Below, piece by piece: positions 8,891-16,617 of a DNA stretch of 64,000 nt. The position numbers and the translations under genes were made by a program. The notes under the pieces were generated by a model, which worked only from the letters and a program-made list of their open reading frames with translations, was not told where the DNA came from and did no database searches. Position 1 is the stretch's first letter. Every line of letters begins with the position of its first letter. The DNA comes from JBCBGF01 sp038526915. Its GTDB lineage: Bacteria > Pseudomonadota > Alphaproteobacteria > Rhodobacterales > Rhodobacteraceae. The stretch spans positions 1,064,272 to 1,128,271 of the forward strand of contig JBCBGF010000001.1 in assembly GCA_038526915.1 (NCBI GenBank). The letters are read 5' to 3'.

Positions 8891-9517
8891 TTAGCCTAGG
8901 ATCGCTCCTTCGACAGCCGAACGTATTCTTTTGTGTCCAATGTCAGATGGGTGAAGCCCATCATCCAATGCCTCCGCGGTATCATTGAGCTTGGGAACGG
9001 GTAGATAACGAGCGCCGTGAGAAATCGCAACTTCAGCCAAGCACTTGTCGTAGATGTCAATGAGAGCATTTCTGTACACCTTATCTTGTTTGTAGGGTAC
9101 AGTTTTTGTCTCATCTACTCTTGTGAGTCCGATCAGAAGAACATTTGAGCCGTTAGACCTCCAAAGCTCGATAAATCGACCAACTCCAGCGCCAAAATTG
9201 CTTATGGGAATCTCGTTTTCTTCCCTCGAAGGGCGATACCTACTATCGTTCAATCCAACCTCAAGAACGACCTTCGAATAGGAATTGCCGAAAAATTCCG
9301 ACTGGCGATTTAGAATCTTGGCGATCGTATCTCCACCGATACCGGACAGTGTAAACTCCGCATCGTCGTCTCGAGCGTCTCGGAGCAATTGCGCCCACCC
9401 TTGCTTTCCGGTTGCGCCGACGCCCTCGACAAAGCTGTCTCCAATGATCAGTACCCTTGGCTTCAAAATTTTGTCTCCCACGGTTTCAAGCTCGTGATGC
9501 GCGCTAAGGCCATGCAT
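8891..9517 (-). CDS. SGNH/GDSL-type hydrolase
   Basis: A 208-aa esterase or acyl-hydrolase fold. Block I is VLIIGDSFVEG with the nucleophilic Ser, block II is the GIGGDT glycine, block III is VGLND, and block V is DDGLHPSDIGH with the catalytic Asp and His. No signal peptide is visible, so it is probably cytoplasmic. Known: such enzymes remove or transfer acetyl groups on sugars, lipids or small esters. Inferred: it balances the neighbouring hexapeptide acyltransferase. It is the first gene of the minus-strand cassette. An in-frame start slightly further downstream is possible because the GDSL strand begins only at about residue 20. Confidence 0.82.
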   Translation of the reverse strand: MHGLSAHHELETVGDKILKPRVLIIGDSFVEGVGATGKQGWAQLLRDARDDDAEFTLSGIGGDTIAKILNRQSEFFGNSYSKVVLEVGLNDSRYRPSREENEIPISNFGAGVGRFIELWRSNGSNVLLIGLTRVDETKTVPYKQDKVYRNALIDIYDKCLAEVAISHGARYLPVPKLNDTAEALDDGLHPSDIGHKRIRSAVEGAILG

Positions 9518-9701
9518 GAGTCTACATATAGTGCTTCGTCAGCCTTTTTTGTAGAGATGCAGGGTGGTTTTGCAGACTACAACGTTCGTAAAACGGTGCC
9601 CATTGCCACCCGCAACCGGACGGGACAAATCATGAACACAAGCGATTGGCGTCGGGTTTGGAAGCTGACTTGAAATCAAGCATAGCCTTGAAAGGCTGAA
9701 T

Positions 9702-9842
9702 ATGGAGGAGGTGAACCGGCATCCGTTTCGGCGCTATACCCTGCATTATAACAAGTTCGTTTTGTTCGAACGGACGCGCGTGGGTGCCGCGTCAGCAAGG
9801 TTCATCGGTATCATGGATGCGAAACGGCTCCAAGCCATGTGA
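9702..9842 (+). CDS. Possible small ORF (46 aa), unrecognised
   Basis: ATG at 9702, weak AAAGG upstream, stop TGA at 9842. The peptide starts MEEVNRHPFRRY and is basic with no hydrophobic stretch. It is the only plausible frame in the ~740-base gap 9518-10259. Its end abuts a repeat that begins at 9845. It may be a relic of a larger gene; support is coding potential only. Confidence 0.2.
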   Translation: MEEVNRHPFRRYTLHYNKFVLFERTRVGAASARFIGIMDAKRLQAM

Positions 9843-9844
9843 TC

Positions 9845-9883
9845 GGTGACAACTGGTTGACGACAGAGCGACACCCAGTCACC
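9845..9883 (+). repeat. Iteron-like repeat A (GTGAC...GTCACC)
   Basis: A 39-base unit starts GGTGACAACTGG, contains TTGACGACAG and ends AGTCACC, so its ends are inverted. A related 38-base copy lies at 10135-10172. The gap upstream of it otherwise holds no supported gene. Inferred: binding sites of an element protein, possibly for replication or control. Confidence 0.5.
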
Positions 9884-10134
9884 CTGTATTGTTATTTTAT
9901 CTCAATGCCTTATCCTGAAACTTATAACGGTGACGGCCAGTCTTCGAAGGACGCGCCGCGTTTGTCCTCCGCTCCCATGGGTGCGTTGGACCAATGCCTT
10001 GAAGCTCCAACAGACATAACTCAGCAGTAGCGTTGAGACAGACGAACCGTCCTTTTGCAGATTGTTCTTGATGGGAATGATCGTCACTCGTCACCTAGAT
10101 TTTGGAAACATCTGAAATCAAGCCGGAAAATTGT

Positions 10135-10172
10135 AGTGACGACGAGGTGACGACAGGCTGCACGCCGTCACC
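10135..10172 (+). repeat. Iteron-like repeat B (GTGAC...GTCACC)
   Basis: Reads AGTGACGACGAGG, TGACGACAGG, then CCGTCACC, matching repeat A at roughly 27 of 39 positions by eye. A further pair of TCGTCAC motifs lies at 10081-10095 in the opposite sense. The cluster sits just beyond the 3' end of the primase/helicase gene (10260). Confidence 0.5.
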
Positions 10173-10259
10173 ACCGTCAACAGGACAGGGACCAACACAG
10201 ATTGGCATCACGCCCGGAAGATTCCGCGCTGACGCGCGGTCGCAGTGCGCATCGACGAG

Positions 10260-12659
10260 TTAAAGCCGAACCAAATCCCACGGCTTGCCATGCTTGCCCT
10301 TCTTTCCGGACTCAATGCGCACGTTCACGCCATCATCAACGTTGAAGACACGTTCGGCCTGTGAACTGAGGTATTGACCCAGCGCAGAAGGCTTGTAGAC
10401 GCGAGCGCCGTCGACAACGTGTCTCGGAACCGGAAGTTCAATTCCGCGATCATCGCAAAAGGCCGCAAGTCCTGTGTCGCCTTTGACAAGCTGACCACTC
10501 ATGTCGAGGCAGCCGTTAGGTTTCAGCGCCTCCTCGTACCATTGCGTCACCAATTCACGCATGGGGTCATCATCATCAGAACCTGCAACCTTTTCGATCT
10601 GGTCGCGGTTGGATTGGAACCCTTCGAGGCCACACGCTTCGAGAATGCCTCCACAGACTTCAAACCAAGGTCGGTAAGAGCCCACGGGCTTACCCTTCGG
10701 TTTTGGGCAGCCCTCCGACTTCCAATGATTGACCATCGTGCAAAGCGCCCAAAGAAGCTGGCCGCGATTTTGCGCGACCCAATCTTCGATGTCTGGATGG
10801 TGCCATCCATCCTCTGGCTCCCGCAGTTCCGGTTTGTCCGTCCCTGCATCAAGGCGGCAAAGGCTTAGACGGCGTTGGAGTTCCCGCGTGAAGCGAGGGT
10901 TGTTGCCAGTGATGACAACTGAGGCATTGTTTGGAATGCTCGCCTCTTCGCTCTTGCCCAGAATGCGGCCTGTGAACGTCACAGAGGTCAGCAACGCCGC
11001 CAGCACCGGGCTGTCAACGCTGCCTGTCACATTGTCGAGGAAGAGGAATGGATCGCCACCACGAAGTGCGGTGAACACTTCCTTGCGCCGCTCATCTTCG
11101 TCCTTCGGAATCGTCCGGGTTGAGGTTGTTCCATGGACAACCATTTGCGCCGTGTTAACCAACAGCGTCGCTCCCGTTCCGGCCTCAGGTTTTGAGATCA
11201 GCAGTGCTGGCGTTGGGGATTTTCCGATCACCGGACGGATCAGCGGTTGCAAGACGAACGCCAAAAAGGAAAGCAAAGACGGAGGCACCGGTCTGATCAA
11301 CTCTGGGGCCAACGGTTCTTCGATACCGCATGCAATCAAGATTTCACGGCGGGTGTAACCATCGAACGGAAAGTCAGCCAGCCATTCAGCGACCAATAGC
11401 CGGATCGCTCCATTCACTTCGTCTACTGTGGGATTGCCACTGACTGGCGGGAGTTCAAGATCGTCGGGCAGACGCATGAACAGGTACGCAGTCTCATGGT
11501 ACTGGTTTGTCGCCAGCAACCGCACGTCGGCATCGAATTGTGGGTAGTTGGTCACTTGCTTGAGGTACGGGAGCGGCAAATGTTCGTGATACAGGTCGTT
11601 GATTACATCGACCGGTGCTGAAACCCCTCGGAACTGCTTATCCTTCTTTCGAACAAAGGATGCACACTCGTTTACAGCAGCCCGGAGCCCATCCTTGTTC
11701 AGGATGCAAACCGACGTTGTCCCCTCTTCTGGGACATGTTGAACACGTCCGATGGCTGTACCGTAGCGAAAGAGGCTAGGCTCGGTTTTGTGCTCCTCCT
11801 CCAATTTGCCCCGTGCGTAAGTCACGAGGTCTTTGTGATCATCTTCCCCGACCACGTTGCCACCGCTTTTTTGTTTTGGCCGGTCTGCTTGCTTCTTCTC
11901 GGCGACGATGCGCTCGATTAGACGCCGAGCTTGGGTCAAGTTTAGGCACGTCGCATCCTTGATCTTCTCTGCAAGGTACGCCTGAGCCGGAACATCGTCA
12001 GCGAGCCCGATTTTACAGAGGTCCCGAACGTGAGCGTCGAGCGTCAGTTGATCGGTGCTCTTGGTGACACTCGCGATTTTGCGGTCAATGAGCCGAAAGA
12101 CCTCTGGAAGCTTATCCTTCTTCTTGGTCGCGTGAGCGTCGGCCTCGCGTTTCATTCGTTTTGCAGTCGCCAACTGCGCCGACAGCAGAAGGTGATGCTT
12201 GCTCTGAAACAAAATGCAGCGCGCATTGAGCAGAATGCGGGCTAGGTTTCCCGGGTAATCAGGCCAATTGTTTGAATGTGCCGCAACGAACGCTTCGAGA
12301 AATTCTCGATGCTCTGGCGTCGGCTCCCAACTGTACCCGCTATCATCCACACGCAAAGCTCCGGTCGACATCAACTCTGCCTTAGCAAGATGGTCCGAGA
12401 TTACCTTCCATGTCGAACGGGGGTCGCCGCCGGGGTTATCCAAAAGAGACATCGCGTCCTCCGTCTCTTCTTTGGCGTAGCCAAGCATTTCGGGAGGGAC
12501 GTCGTCGTAAACTCGGATTGGTTGCGGCGGCTCTGGCTCGTCAGTCTCCGGAGGATTGAAAAGGTGTTCATTTTCACCGCGCCAATGGCAGACGGATGCT
12601 TCGTCAAGAGTGACGTAGTAGTCATTGGCGCAAGGTTCGGAGGAAGCGGTGTTTTCCAT
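10260..12659 (-). CDS. Element-encoded AAA+ helicase/primase-like replication protein
   Basis: 799 aa from the ATG at 12659, which has GAGAAAG upstream; an ATG at 12692 lacks one. The C-terminal half is a P-loop ATPase: an atypical Walker A, KPEAGTGATLL, near residue 490, Walker B as FLFLDNV, then a sensor-1-like strand VVITGNNPRF followed by an RR pair. The N-terminal half is helical and charged without a clear TOPRIM or zinc motif. Known: such proteins replicate or mobilise phage satellites, plasmids and prophages. Inferred: the replication or primase protein of this island. No nuclease motif was seen. It is followed downstream by the GTGAC repeats, a possible origin. Confidence 0.65.
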   Translation of the reverse strand: MENTASSEPCANDYYVTLDEASVCHWRGENEHLFNPPETDEPEPPQPIRVYDDVPPEMLGYAKEETEDAMSLLDNPGGDPRSTWKVISDHLAKAELMSTGALRVDDSGYSWEPTPEHREFLEAFVAAHSNNWPDYPGNLARILLNARCILFQSKHHLLLSAQLATAKRMKREADAHATKKKDKLPEVFRLIDRKIASVTKSTDQLTLDAHVRDLCKIGLADDVPAQAYLAEKIKDATCLNLTQARRLIERIVAEKKQADRPKQKSGGNVVGEDDHKDLVTYARGKLEEEHKTEPSLFRYGTAIGRVQHVPEEGTTSVCILNKDGLRAAVNECASFVRKKDKQFRGVSAPVDVINDLYHEHLPLPYLKQVTNYPQFDADVRLLATNQYHETAYLFMRLPDDLELPPVSGNPTVDEVNGAIRLLVAEWLADFPFDGYTRREILIACGIEEPLAPELIRPVPPSLLSFLAFVLQPLIRPVIGKSPTPALLISKPEAGTGATLLVNTAQMVVHGTTSTRTIPKDEDERRKEVFTALRGGDPFLFLDNVTGSVDSPVLAALLTSVTFTGRILGKSEEASIPNNASVVITGNNPRFTRELQRRLSLCRLDAGTDKPELREPEDGWHHPDIEDWVAQNRGQLLWALCTMVNHWKSEGCPKPKGKPVGSYRPWFEVCGGILEACGLEGFQSNRDQIEKVAGSDDDDPMRELVTQWYEEALKPNGCLDMSGQLVKGDTGLAAFCDDRGIELPVPRHVVDGARVYKPSALGQYLSSQAERVFNVDDGVNVRIESGKKGKHGKPWDLVRL

Positions 12660-13094
12660 TGTGTCTTTCTCTGATTGCCGACCGCACACCATTGAGTTTT
12701 TGGCCCAGTTCGTGTACGTTCACGTTGTGAAAAATATCGGCTCACCCTGTTCCTATCTTTCTCGGGAACACCCGTTGGCGCGGGAGCTGTGAGCCACTTT
12801 TTTAGCTTCATACTCGATTTTGAAGCTTGCGTCGAATCACTACGGGTCAATTTCGACCCGTGATCTCGCAGAAAAATCAACTACAAATGTTAGGTTGCAG
12901 GAAATTTAGGAAAATATTCCACTCGAAATACATTTCGAGGGAAATTCTTCGATTTTTTAGCTGTACCGAAGGGCGTTTGTTCCTTTTCGCGCTCAGCGCA
13001 GCGTTTGAGTGCGGAAGTTAGCGCACCGGGAAGCGGGCTCGGATCGCTTCCCGGCGCTTGGCGGTTGCGCCCGAAGACTACGCACACCGCCAAT
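12660..13094. promoter_or_regulatory. Intergenic control region with two palindromes
   Basis: About 435 bases without a supported gene between two minus-strand genes. It contains an imperfect palindrome CGTGTACGTTCACG (12711-12724) just before the replication gene and a 7-bp hairpin ACGGGTC...GACCCGT with a 6-base loop (12842-12861). The region is AT-rich around 12880-12970. Inferred: promoter and operator for the replication gene. Confidence 0.35.
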
Positions 13095-13421
13095 TCAAAC
13101 GTCGCTTGCATCTCTCAAAGCTCCGCCGCAACGAAAGCATTCACGCCCATGCACGATGGCTAAGAAGCGCCGGGCCTCGTCGAGGGTCGCGGCATAGTTC
13201 TTCTGCGCAGTAGAAGCTTCTGGTTCTGGCACTTGACCGGCGTGCATCGCGGCGAGTTTGGCCAACCCAGAACTCAGTGTTGATGCCTCTCGGGTAATTG
13301 CTGCAAGCAACGCTGCGACGGACTTGTGTCCGGACGGAACATGCTCAAGCTCGGCAACGAGACGGTCCAAACTTTGCTTGGACGACGTGACGACAAACAC
13401 CAATGAAGCGGTCGGTGTCAT
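13095..13421 (-). CDS. Hypothetical protein with C-terminal CxxC
   Basis: 108 aa from the ATG at 13421, which overlaps the upstream stop as ATGA and is therefore preferred over 13445. The N-terminal two thirds look helical; the end carries CFRCGGAL, half of a zinc ribbon. I do not recognise the family. It is the third member of a tightly overlapping four-gene run (14634 to 13095), so it is probably expressed with the helix-turn-helix and terminase-like genes. Confidence 0.6.
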   Translation of the reverse strand: MTPTASLVFVVTSSKQSLDRLVAELEHVPSGHKSVAALLAAITREASTLSSGLAKLAAMHAGQVPEPEASTAQKNYAATLDEARRFLAIVHGRECFRCGGALRDASDV

Positions 13422-13960
13422 TTCTTTCCGACGGCGCAGGTGCACCAGTCCGGGACATTGAGAGTGATTTCTGGAACTGGTGGTGGCACATTGGCGACAT
13501 GTCTCTCGCTTCGTGTTCGCCGCCCTTCATGAACGATGATCGATTTGCGGATCGCTGAAACTTGCGATGCCCCCAGCCCAGCGGCGTCACCCGCCTTGGC
13601 TGCATTTACAAGCGTCTCTGAACAGGTGCGAAGCAGTTCCTGAATGCGGCGCTCATTGATAACCTCTGGTGCCTCATAGGACCCTTTGAGACGCTCCTGT
13701 CGCAAATACGCGATGCGCTCATCTATGATCTGTTTGCGAGAGAGATTGGATGCCGCGACACGTGCCGTGCTCGGTCGTGGTCGCCGCTGTCCTGCCGCCG
13801 CAGTCGCTTCAAAGTACGCATCTACCAGTGACGGTGGGGCTGCACGGCTCAAGGCCTGACAGAAAGTCTCCCAACGCACATTCGACAGAGGTTCAGAACC
13901 TGCCATGGGCGCTGACGCGCCTATGCTCAGCACTTCGTTCGGATCAAACAAATCGGGCAT
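13418..13960 (-). CDS. Terminase small subunit-like protein
   Basis: 180 aa from the ATG at 13960, with GGAG 9 bases upstream. Residues ~45-100 contain ARVAASNLSRKQIIDERIAYL, the 'A..A..LL..p.i..RI..L' helical pattern of small terminase subunits that recognise packaging sites. No large terminase or capsid gene is present in the window. Known: satellites such as PICIs carry a small subunit to redirect helper-phage packaging. Inferred: the same here, or a related DNA-binding protein. It overlaps both neighbours. Confidence 0.5.
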   Translation of the reverse strand: MPDLFDPNEVLSIGASAPMAGSEPLSNVRWETFCQALSRAAPPSLVDAYFEATAAAGQRRPRPSTARVAASNLSRKQIIDERIAYLRQERLKGSYEAPEVINERRIQELLRTCSETLVNAAKAGDAAGLGASQVSAIRKSIIVHEGRRTRSERHVANVPPPVPEITLNVPDWCTCAVGKK

Positions 13961-14390
13961 CCAACCGCTCCGCGACGTAGGAAGCCGTCTTGTCTTCAAG
14001 TGTTCCGTCGCGTTCGAACGCGATGCGCTGCGTCGGCTTGAGAGAATTTAAGTATTCGTCTGCAAGCTGACGGCGACGGGCCTCATCGCTGAACTCAATG
14101 GATCGAACGGCAAACTTGTTGGCTTCGACGACCTCTTTGGTGATGCGTTGCATGGTCTCGCGGTCCTCCGGATCGACCTCTGTGCAGTCCCCCGTCACAA
14201 GGTGATGGAACACGCGCGCGTCACGCGCGAGATCCTCCAAGAGCGGCTGCGTCATGATTTCGGCAACACGGTCGCCATAGAGCGCGGCTTGCTGGACAAG
14301 AAAAGCATTCTTGATCGCATCGAAGCGTGACCGCTCCGTCGAGGTGAAATTGTCGATGGTCACCCGACCGTCTGTGAAGTTGCTAGGCAT
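13944..14390 (-). CDS. Hypothetical element protein
   Basis: 148 aa from the ATG at 14390, which overlaps the end of the upstream gene; the longer frame to 14516 only shadows that gene. Predicted mostly helical, rich in Glu/Arg/Asp, with no metal, nucleotide or membrane motif. The repeated-helix character and position between a helix-turn-helix gene and a terminase-like gene suggest a phage-type function, but no family is recognised. Confidence 0.55.
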   Translation of the reverse strand: MPSNFTDGRVTIDNFTSTERSRFDAIKNAFLVQQAALYGDRVAEIMTQPLLEDLARDARVFHHLVTGDCTEVDPEDRETMQRITKEVVEANKFAVRSIEFSDEARRRQLADEYLNSLKPTQRIAFERDGTLEDKTASYVAERLDARFV

Positions 14391-14634
14391 GGGTTCCGTT
14401 CCGTCGTTGAATGTCCAAGGCGCAGAGCGCGTCTTGCATCGCTTGAGTGAAAAAATCGCAGCGGCGAAGAATGCGGAGCAGGTCTGCAAGCCGGTAGAAC
14501 CGGAGTCCGTTTCCACCCTTAGGGCCGCTGCGTTTGATTGGTTTTAGCGCCGGGTCGCTGAGAATTGGTCGTGATGCGTAGTCACCAAGCCCGCAAATCT
14601 TGCGAATGTCCCGCGCACTGATGGTATGGTCCAT
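14383..14634 (-). CDS. Small helix-turn-helix (AlpA/MerR-like) protein
   Basis: 83 aa. The order ISARDIRKICGL (first helix pair), a linker and a GLRFYRLADLLRIL segment fits a winged helix like AlpA, MerR or the Nu1-type DNA-binding domain. First gene of the four-gene run, 200 bases from the integrase end. Known: AlpA-like proteins regulate excision in P4-type islands. Assignment is from shape and context only. Confidence 0.5.
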   Translation of the reverse strand: MDHTISARDIRKICGLGDYASRPILSDPALKPIKRSGPKGGNGLRFYRLADLLRILRRCDFFTQAMQDALCALDIQRRNGTHA

Positions 14635-14838
14635 CGTGCCGTCCTTAGTTGTGATGATGTGAAACGCGCCCCCGGCGCGGCGTCCGCAACCCCGTTGCAG
14701 ACACTGGCACCATACACCAACCGGCTCAAAATGTCACTCAGCGAGGCCAAAAAGGGTCAGGTTGGCGTTGATTTTCGCCGCGCAGTTAACTGAGCTTTGG
14801 AAGGCCCCGAAGGCCGCTACCAATAGACAGCCCGTTGA

Positions 14839-16188
14839 TCAGGATTGGTCTATTTTGGGGGGGTACTGGGCCTCTTCGGCTTCAATGCCATCAGGCCGGA
14901 GCCATTCTTCAATCTCAAGCTTGGTTCGCATCCCCCCATCAACACCGGGCGCCTCGGCGGGCAAATCCAAGGCCTTCAGAGCGGCTTTGCGGGCTTGGTC
15001 TGCTTCTGCCATCTTTTCGGCCTTTGCAGTTACAAAATCTGCCCACTCTTGCATTATCTTGCGCCGTTTCTCGAGCATGTCTGAGCGAAAGTATGCGGCA
15101 GTCACTTCCTTCTTGGTTTGGTGCGCCAGCGCCATCTCAGCCAGCTTGTGATCTGCCAGTTCATTTTCGTGCAGAAAATCTGTCACAGTCGAGCGGATGC
15201 CGTGACCTGTCGTTTCAATCTGATGTTTGGCGAAATATTGCAAGAAAGCGTTCTCAGAAAGAACGCCCCTTCTGTTCTTAGGCAGCGGGAAAACGAAACC
15301 AGAGTCATCTTTCCAGTTCTTTGCATGGCCCAACAAGATCAGTGCTTGACTCTGCAATGGTATCCTAAAGGGCTGAGCGGTTTTAGTGTCATCCTCGGAG
15401 AGGGTCCATATTCCATCTCTCAAGTCCAATTGGTCCCAACGCATGAATCTTATGTTTGATGTTCGTGCGACTGTTAGGACCAGCATCTTCAGCGCGGTAT
15501 GGGTCAGCGAGTTGGACAGCCCTGCGTAGACCGGCGGCCAATCTTTCCAGTGCAGAGCCCGAACTGGCACGCGCTTGAGTTTACCTTGTGGTCCCAGCTT
15601 GGCGCGGGCATCCTCAATCACTTGCAGATCAAATGGCTCGTCAACTCGTGCGAATTCCATAGCCTTGCGAAAGCGGTTGAATGCTTTTCGTGCGGTGTCT
15701 TTTTTCACCGTCCAGATGGGTGCAAAGTTCTCGACAATCTTGTTGACGGTAAGGGTCTCGACGGTTTCGTCACCTAACACTGGCAGCACATGATGATTTA
15801 TCGGTGACCACCAGCGCCCTGCCTCACCCTCTCCTTTCAGAGTGCGTTTGTGGCCTTCGAAGAACTCCTGAATGATTGTTCGCACTGTTCGAAGTGATTT
15901 TGCCTGCCCCGCACGCTCAGCATCCCGCACGGTTCTCGGGTCAAGCCCTTTAGCCTTAGTCCGTTGCCAATACTTATGGGCTTCCCTCGCGTCCTTGAGC
16001 GGCATCTCCGGGTAGGGGCCCAAACCCATCTTCTTTGTTCGCTTGTTCAATTGGTAGCGATAATGGAACGACGCTGCCCCGCTTGCGGTAGACTGAAAGT
16101 AGAGACCACCACCGTCGTGGAGCACTCTATCTTTTCCAAGCGCCGCTCTTAACTCGCTGTCTTTGAGCCGATGGATAACCTTGCTCAT
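14839..16188 (-). CDS. int: P4-type tyrosine integrase
   Basis: 449 aa from the ATG at 16188 (MSKVIHRLKD); the frame back to 16251 adds an unlikely Cys/His-rich tail. N-terminus: the arm-binding domain of P4-like integrases (LHDGGGLYFQ, then KRTKKMGLGPYPEMPLKDAR). Catalytic core: R in LTVARTSNIRFMRW, the HGIR box, an ALAHQ histidine and the nucleophilic Tyr in AAYFRSDML. Known: these enzymes recombine element DNA with a tRNA gene. It lies ~100 bases from tRNA-Phe and is transcribed away from it, the standard layout. It ends with a ~60-residue extension after the Tyr. Stop at 14839. Confidence 0.93.
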   Translation of the reverse strand: MSKVIHRLKDSELRAALGKDRVLHDGGGLYFQSTASGAASFHYRYQLNKRTKKMGLGPYPEMPLKDAREAHKYWQRTKAKGLDPRTVRDAERAGQAKSLRTVRTIIQEFFEGHKRTLKGEGEAGRWWSPINHHVLPVLGDETVETLTVNKIVENFAPIWTVKKDTARKAFNRFRKAMEFARVDEPFDLQVIEDARAKLGPQGKLKRVPVRALHWKDWPPVYAGLSNSLTHTALKMLVLTVARTSNIRFMRWDQLDLRDGIWTLSEDDTKTAQPFRIPLQSQALILLGHAKNWKDDSGFVFPLPKNRRGVLSENAFLQYFAKHQIETTGHGIRSTVTDFLHENELADHKLAEMALAHQTKKEVTAAYFRSDMLEKRRKIMQEWADFVTAKAEKMAEADQARKAALKALDLPAEAPGVDGGMRTKLEIEEWLRPDGIEAEEAQYPPKIDQS

Positions 16189-16286
16189 GCGCCAGACCCT
16201 ATGGACAGTTCTATGTACAGTTCTGGCTGCGTGACAGCCACACACAAGCACAAAATACTGGAAAATATGGCGATTTTAGGATGTTG

Positions 16287-16361
16287 TGGTGCCCGGGGGC
16301 GGAATCGAACCACCGACACGAGGATTTTCAATCCACTGCTCTACCCCTGAGCTACCCGGGC
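16287..16361 (-). tRNA. tRNA-Phe (GAA), probable attachment site
   Basis: 75 nt including encoded CCA. Acceptor GCCCGGG pairs with CCCGGGC, the D arm reads TAGCTCAGGGG, the anticodon loop is TTGAAAA (GAA) and the T arm has GGTTCGATTCC. The 3' end faces the integrase, so this end is likely the att core and is either kept intact or rebuilt by the element. Confidence 0.96.
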
Positions 16362-16443
16362 ACTGGGCGGGGGCGATGGCTCCCGCGGGTCGCGTCGTTC
16401 TAGACGGGGGCCAGGGGGCTGTCCAGTGGCAAAGCCTCAAAAA

Positions 16444-16617
16444 TCAAGTGTCCGACGCGTCCTTTTGCGCAACGGCATCGTCCTCCTCACCGGTCAACGG
16501 CGTCGGGATTTTGTAGTGGCCCAGCATCCACCGGCCAAGGTCGATCTCGGCGCACCGGTTTGAGCAGAACGGGCGGAACGTCTCAGACGTGGGTGCATCG
16601 CAAATGGGGCAGGGCAT
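16444..16617 (-). CDS. yacG: DNA gyrase inhibitor YacG (zinc-binding)
   Basis: 57 aa, too short for many gene callers. Two zinc-ligand pairs are present: CPIC (C3, C6) and CSNRC (C18, C22), followed by the family signature DLGRWMLGHYKIP. The ATG at 16617 overlaps the RNase E/G stop (TGATG), so the genes are coupled. Known: YacG binds GyrB and reduces supercoiling. It is the last gene of the infA-maf-rng run before tRNA-Phe. Confidence 0.92.
   Translation of the reverse strand: MPCPICDAPTSETFRPFCSNRCAEIDLGRWMLGHYKIPTPLTGEEDDAVAQKDASDT

Larger units (their letters stand above)
1..16361. mobile_element. Right part of an integrative island ending at tRNA-Phe
   Basis: Seen: a tyrosine integrase ends the segment and is transcribed away from an adjacent tRNA-Phe; next come a helix-turn-helix protein, a terminase-small-subunit-like protein, a primase/helicase-like AAA+ protein, a serine recombinase, a sugar cassette and a Detocs locus. 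Base composition is visibly more AT-rich than beyond 16362. Known: P4-type integrases insert at tRNA 3' ends, and P4-like or PICI-type satellites combine integrase, AlpA-like regulator, primase and cargo. Inferred: the island extends left beyond position 1, because no second copy of the tRNA-Phe 3' end was found inside the window. The serine recombinase may mark an older, nested insertion. Confidence 0.75.

Noticed and set aside
14544..14750. Minus-strand frame of 68 aa before the helix-turn-helix gene
   Set aside because: No RBS, no motif, and it overlaps the HTH gene start in another frame.
1..16286. Search for the second att copy of the tRNA-Phe 3' end
   Set aside because: No stretch matching the T arm or acceptor end was seen by eye in the island part of the window, so the left att must lie before position 1, if it exists.
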